Assembly (NCBI RefSeq): GCF_003149145.1
Contig: NZ_QGDQ01000001.1
Span: 248,001-312,000 of the forward strand
Reading direction: 5' to 3'
Length of the DNA: 64,000 nt
DNA from: Quadrisphaera granulorum
GTDB taxonomy: Bacteria > Actinomycetota > Actinomycetes > Actinomycetales > Quadrisphaeraceae
Positions 62,971-64,000 of the stretch are shown here, in pieces. Position numbers and translations under genes: made by a program. Position 1 is the first letter of the stretch. Each line of letters starts with the position of its first letter. The notes below the pieces were generated by a model. The model saw nothing but the letters and a program-made list of their open reading frames with translations. It searched no databases and had not been told where the DNA came from.

Positions 62971-64000
62971 GCGAGCTGGCCCCCGTCGCCGTCGCCGTCG
63001 TCCTGGCTGTCGTGATCGTCGTCACTGGGCGCCGGGGCGGAACGGGTCACGGCCACCACGTGGAAGGGCGTCGTGGAGGGGCCGAGCTTGACGTAGGTGT
63101 TCTCCCACCACGTCCACGTGTCACCGCTGATGAGGTCGCGCGCGGAGAACGAGTCCCACGGGGCCAGACCAAGCGCCGGCATGTCGAAGTGGACGATCGT
63201 CTCGCGGGTCGCGTGCGGGTCGAGATTGACGACGACGAGGACGACGTCCTCCGCGCCGGTCGGCGACTGCTCCGCCGGCACGCGCCGCGAGTAGGCGAGC
63301 ACGTTGTCGTCGTCGGCGGTGTGGAAGGTCAGCCCCCGCAGACGCTGCAGCGCCGGGTGGTGGTGGCGCGCGTAGTTGAGCTTGGCGAGCAGCGGAGCCA
63401 GCGAACGGCCGGACGCGGCGCCGGCGTCCCAGTCGCGCTGCTTGTACTCGTACTTCTCGTTGTCGATGTGCTCCTCGGCGCCCGGCCGCGCGACGTTCTC
63501 CACCAGCTCGTACCCGGCGTAGATGCCGTAGGTGGGCACCGCCGTGGCCGCGATGACGGCGCGCAGGGCGTGCGCCGTCGGGCCACCGAACTGCATGTAC
63601 GGCGTGAGGATGTCGTGGGTGGTGGGCCAGAAGCTGGGCCGCAGGTAGTCGGCGGTGCCGCCGCGGGCGGCGTCACCGGTGCCGGGCTCGTCACCGCCGG
63701 TGGTGAGCTCCAGCAGGTAGTCGGTGAGCTGCTGGCGGGTGTTGCGCCACGCGTAGTACGTGTAGCTCTGCGCGAAGCCGACCTTGGCCAGCGCCCGCAT
63801 CATGGCGGGCTTGGTGAAGGCCTCGGACAGGAACAGCACGTCCGGGTCGACCTCGCGGACCTTCGCGATGAGCCACTCCCAGAACACCACCGGCTTGGTG
63901 TGCGGGTTGTCGACGCGGAACAGCTTCACGCCGTGCCGCACCCACACCAGCACCACGCGCAGCACCTCGGCGTAGATGCCGTCGGGGTCGTTGTCGAAGT
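62967..64000 (-). CDS. glgE: Maltosyltransferase GlgE, C-terminal part (gene continues past the window end)
   Basis: About 344 residues of alpha-1,4-glucan:maltose-1-phosphate maltosyltransferase (GH13_3). Nucleophile segment GVKLFRVDNPHTKPVVFWEWLI, acid Glu in VLFLSEAFTKPAMMRALAKVGF and the third carboxylate region PSFWPTTHDILTPYMQFGG are all visible. It extends linear alpha-glucan using maltose-1-P. The C-terminal tail is acidic (SDDDHDSQDDGDGDGGQLA). The N-terminal half lies beyond base 64000. Its stop overlaps the maltokinase start; no treS gene separates the two. Confidence 0.95.
   Translation of the reverse strand, partial: FDNDPDGIYAEVLRVVLVWVRHGVKLFRVDNPHTKPVVFWEWLIAKVREVDPDVLFLSEAFTKPAMMRALAKVGFAQSYTYYAWRNTRQQLTDYLLELTTGGDEPGTGDAARGGTADYLRPSFWPTTHDILTPYMQFGGPTAHALRAVIAATAVPTYGIYAGYELVENVARPGAEEHIDNEKYEYKQRDWDAGAASGRSLAPLLAKLNYARHHHPALQRLRGLTFHTADDDNVLAYSRRVPAEQSPTGAEDVVLVVVNLDPHATRETIVHFDMPALGLAPWDSFSARDLISGDTWTWWENTYVKLGPSTTPFHVVAVTRSAPAPSDDDHDSQDDGDGDGGQLA

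Noticed and set aside
59290-63015. A 1241-codon open frame on the plus strand across glgB, mak and glgE
   Set aside because: It is antisense to three clear genes. Long shadow frames are expected in very GC-rich DNA, and its translation is His/Gly/Arg-rich with no domain.

Overview
The window is high-GC DNA with dense, often translationally coupled genes, many GTG starts and typical actinobacterial families (WhiB7, NucS, UvrD2, DUF3039, DUF2550, GlgE/maltokinase). The block hom-thrC-thrB-rho-rpmE-prfA-prmC-sua5-wecA-atpI-atpBEFHAGDC-DUF2550 follows the order known from Mycobacterium (hom to Rv1312). The host is therefore an actinomycete. A Kineosporiales-like genus is a guess from general character, not something proven here.

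Layout. 1-951: end of an adenosine deaminase and a small kinase. 974-5633: uvrD2, an MFS pump and the antibiotic-response regulator whiB7. A promoter with an A-tract, a leader ORF and a perfect intrinsic terminator precede whiB7, which looks like a ribosome-controlled attenuator. 5711-8565: AIM24 protein, a PadR/HAAS pair and a 2-hydroxyacid dehydrogenase. 8600-13477: prfB-ftsE-ftsX-M23 peptidase-smpB (translation termination and rescue, and division-linked cell-wall cleavage). 13478-16765: a repeat-rich stretch with an oxidoreductase, a minimal SPFH protein and a small membrane protein, lying between smpB and the tmRNA gene ssrA (16766-17134). 17236-25160: a secreted esterase, a PPOX protein, a YchJ protein, an EEP phosphatase, and an MprF-like aminoacyl-lipid synthase coupled to a DMT-type membrane protein and divergent from a membrane-anchored esterase; then a DUF4349 lipoprotein. 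25328-31036: nicotinamidase, phosphoketolase, then GGDEF-VanZ-YqgE. 31093-35692: DUF3039, MFS, DEAD/H helicase, SRPBCC and SdpI proteins. 35810-54240: the conserved threonine/rho/ATP-synthase superblock. 54267-58837: nucS with a DUF2007-like partner, a zinc-binding protein, a thiamine-binding-type protein, two uncharacterised envelope proteins and a CnoX-like thioredoxin. 58894-64000: glgB, maltokinase and the 3' part of glgE, the maltose-1-phosphate route to alpha-glucan.

Non-coding signals stand out. (i) Dispersed intergenic repeats are built on a GCGACGATCA core, in two forms: a clustered ~35-bp element and two long hairpins. (ii) Short tandem duplications contain the stop codon at the 3' ends of six genes; in three of them the duplicated TGAs cover all three frames. 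(iii) There are several strong hairpin terminators. No CRISPR array, prophage, IS element or canonical tRNA gene was seen.
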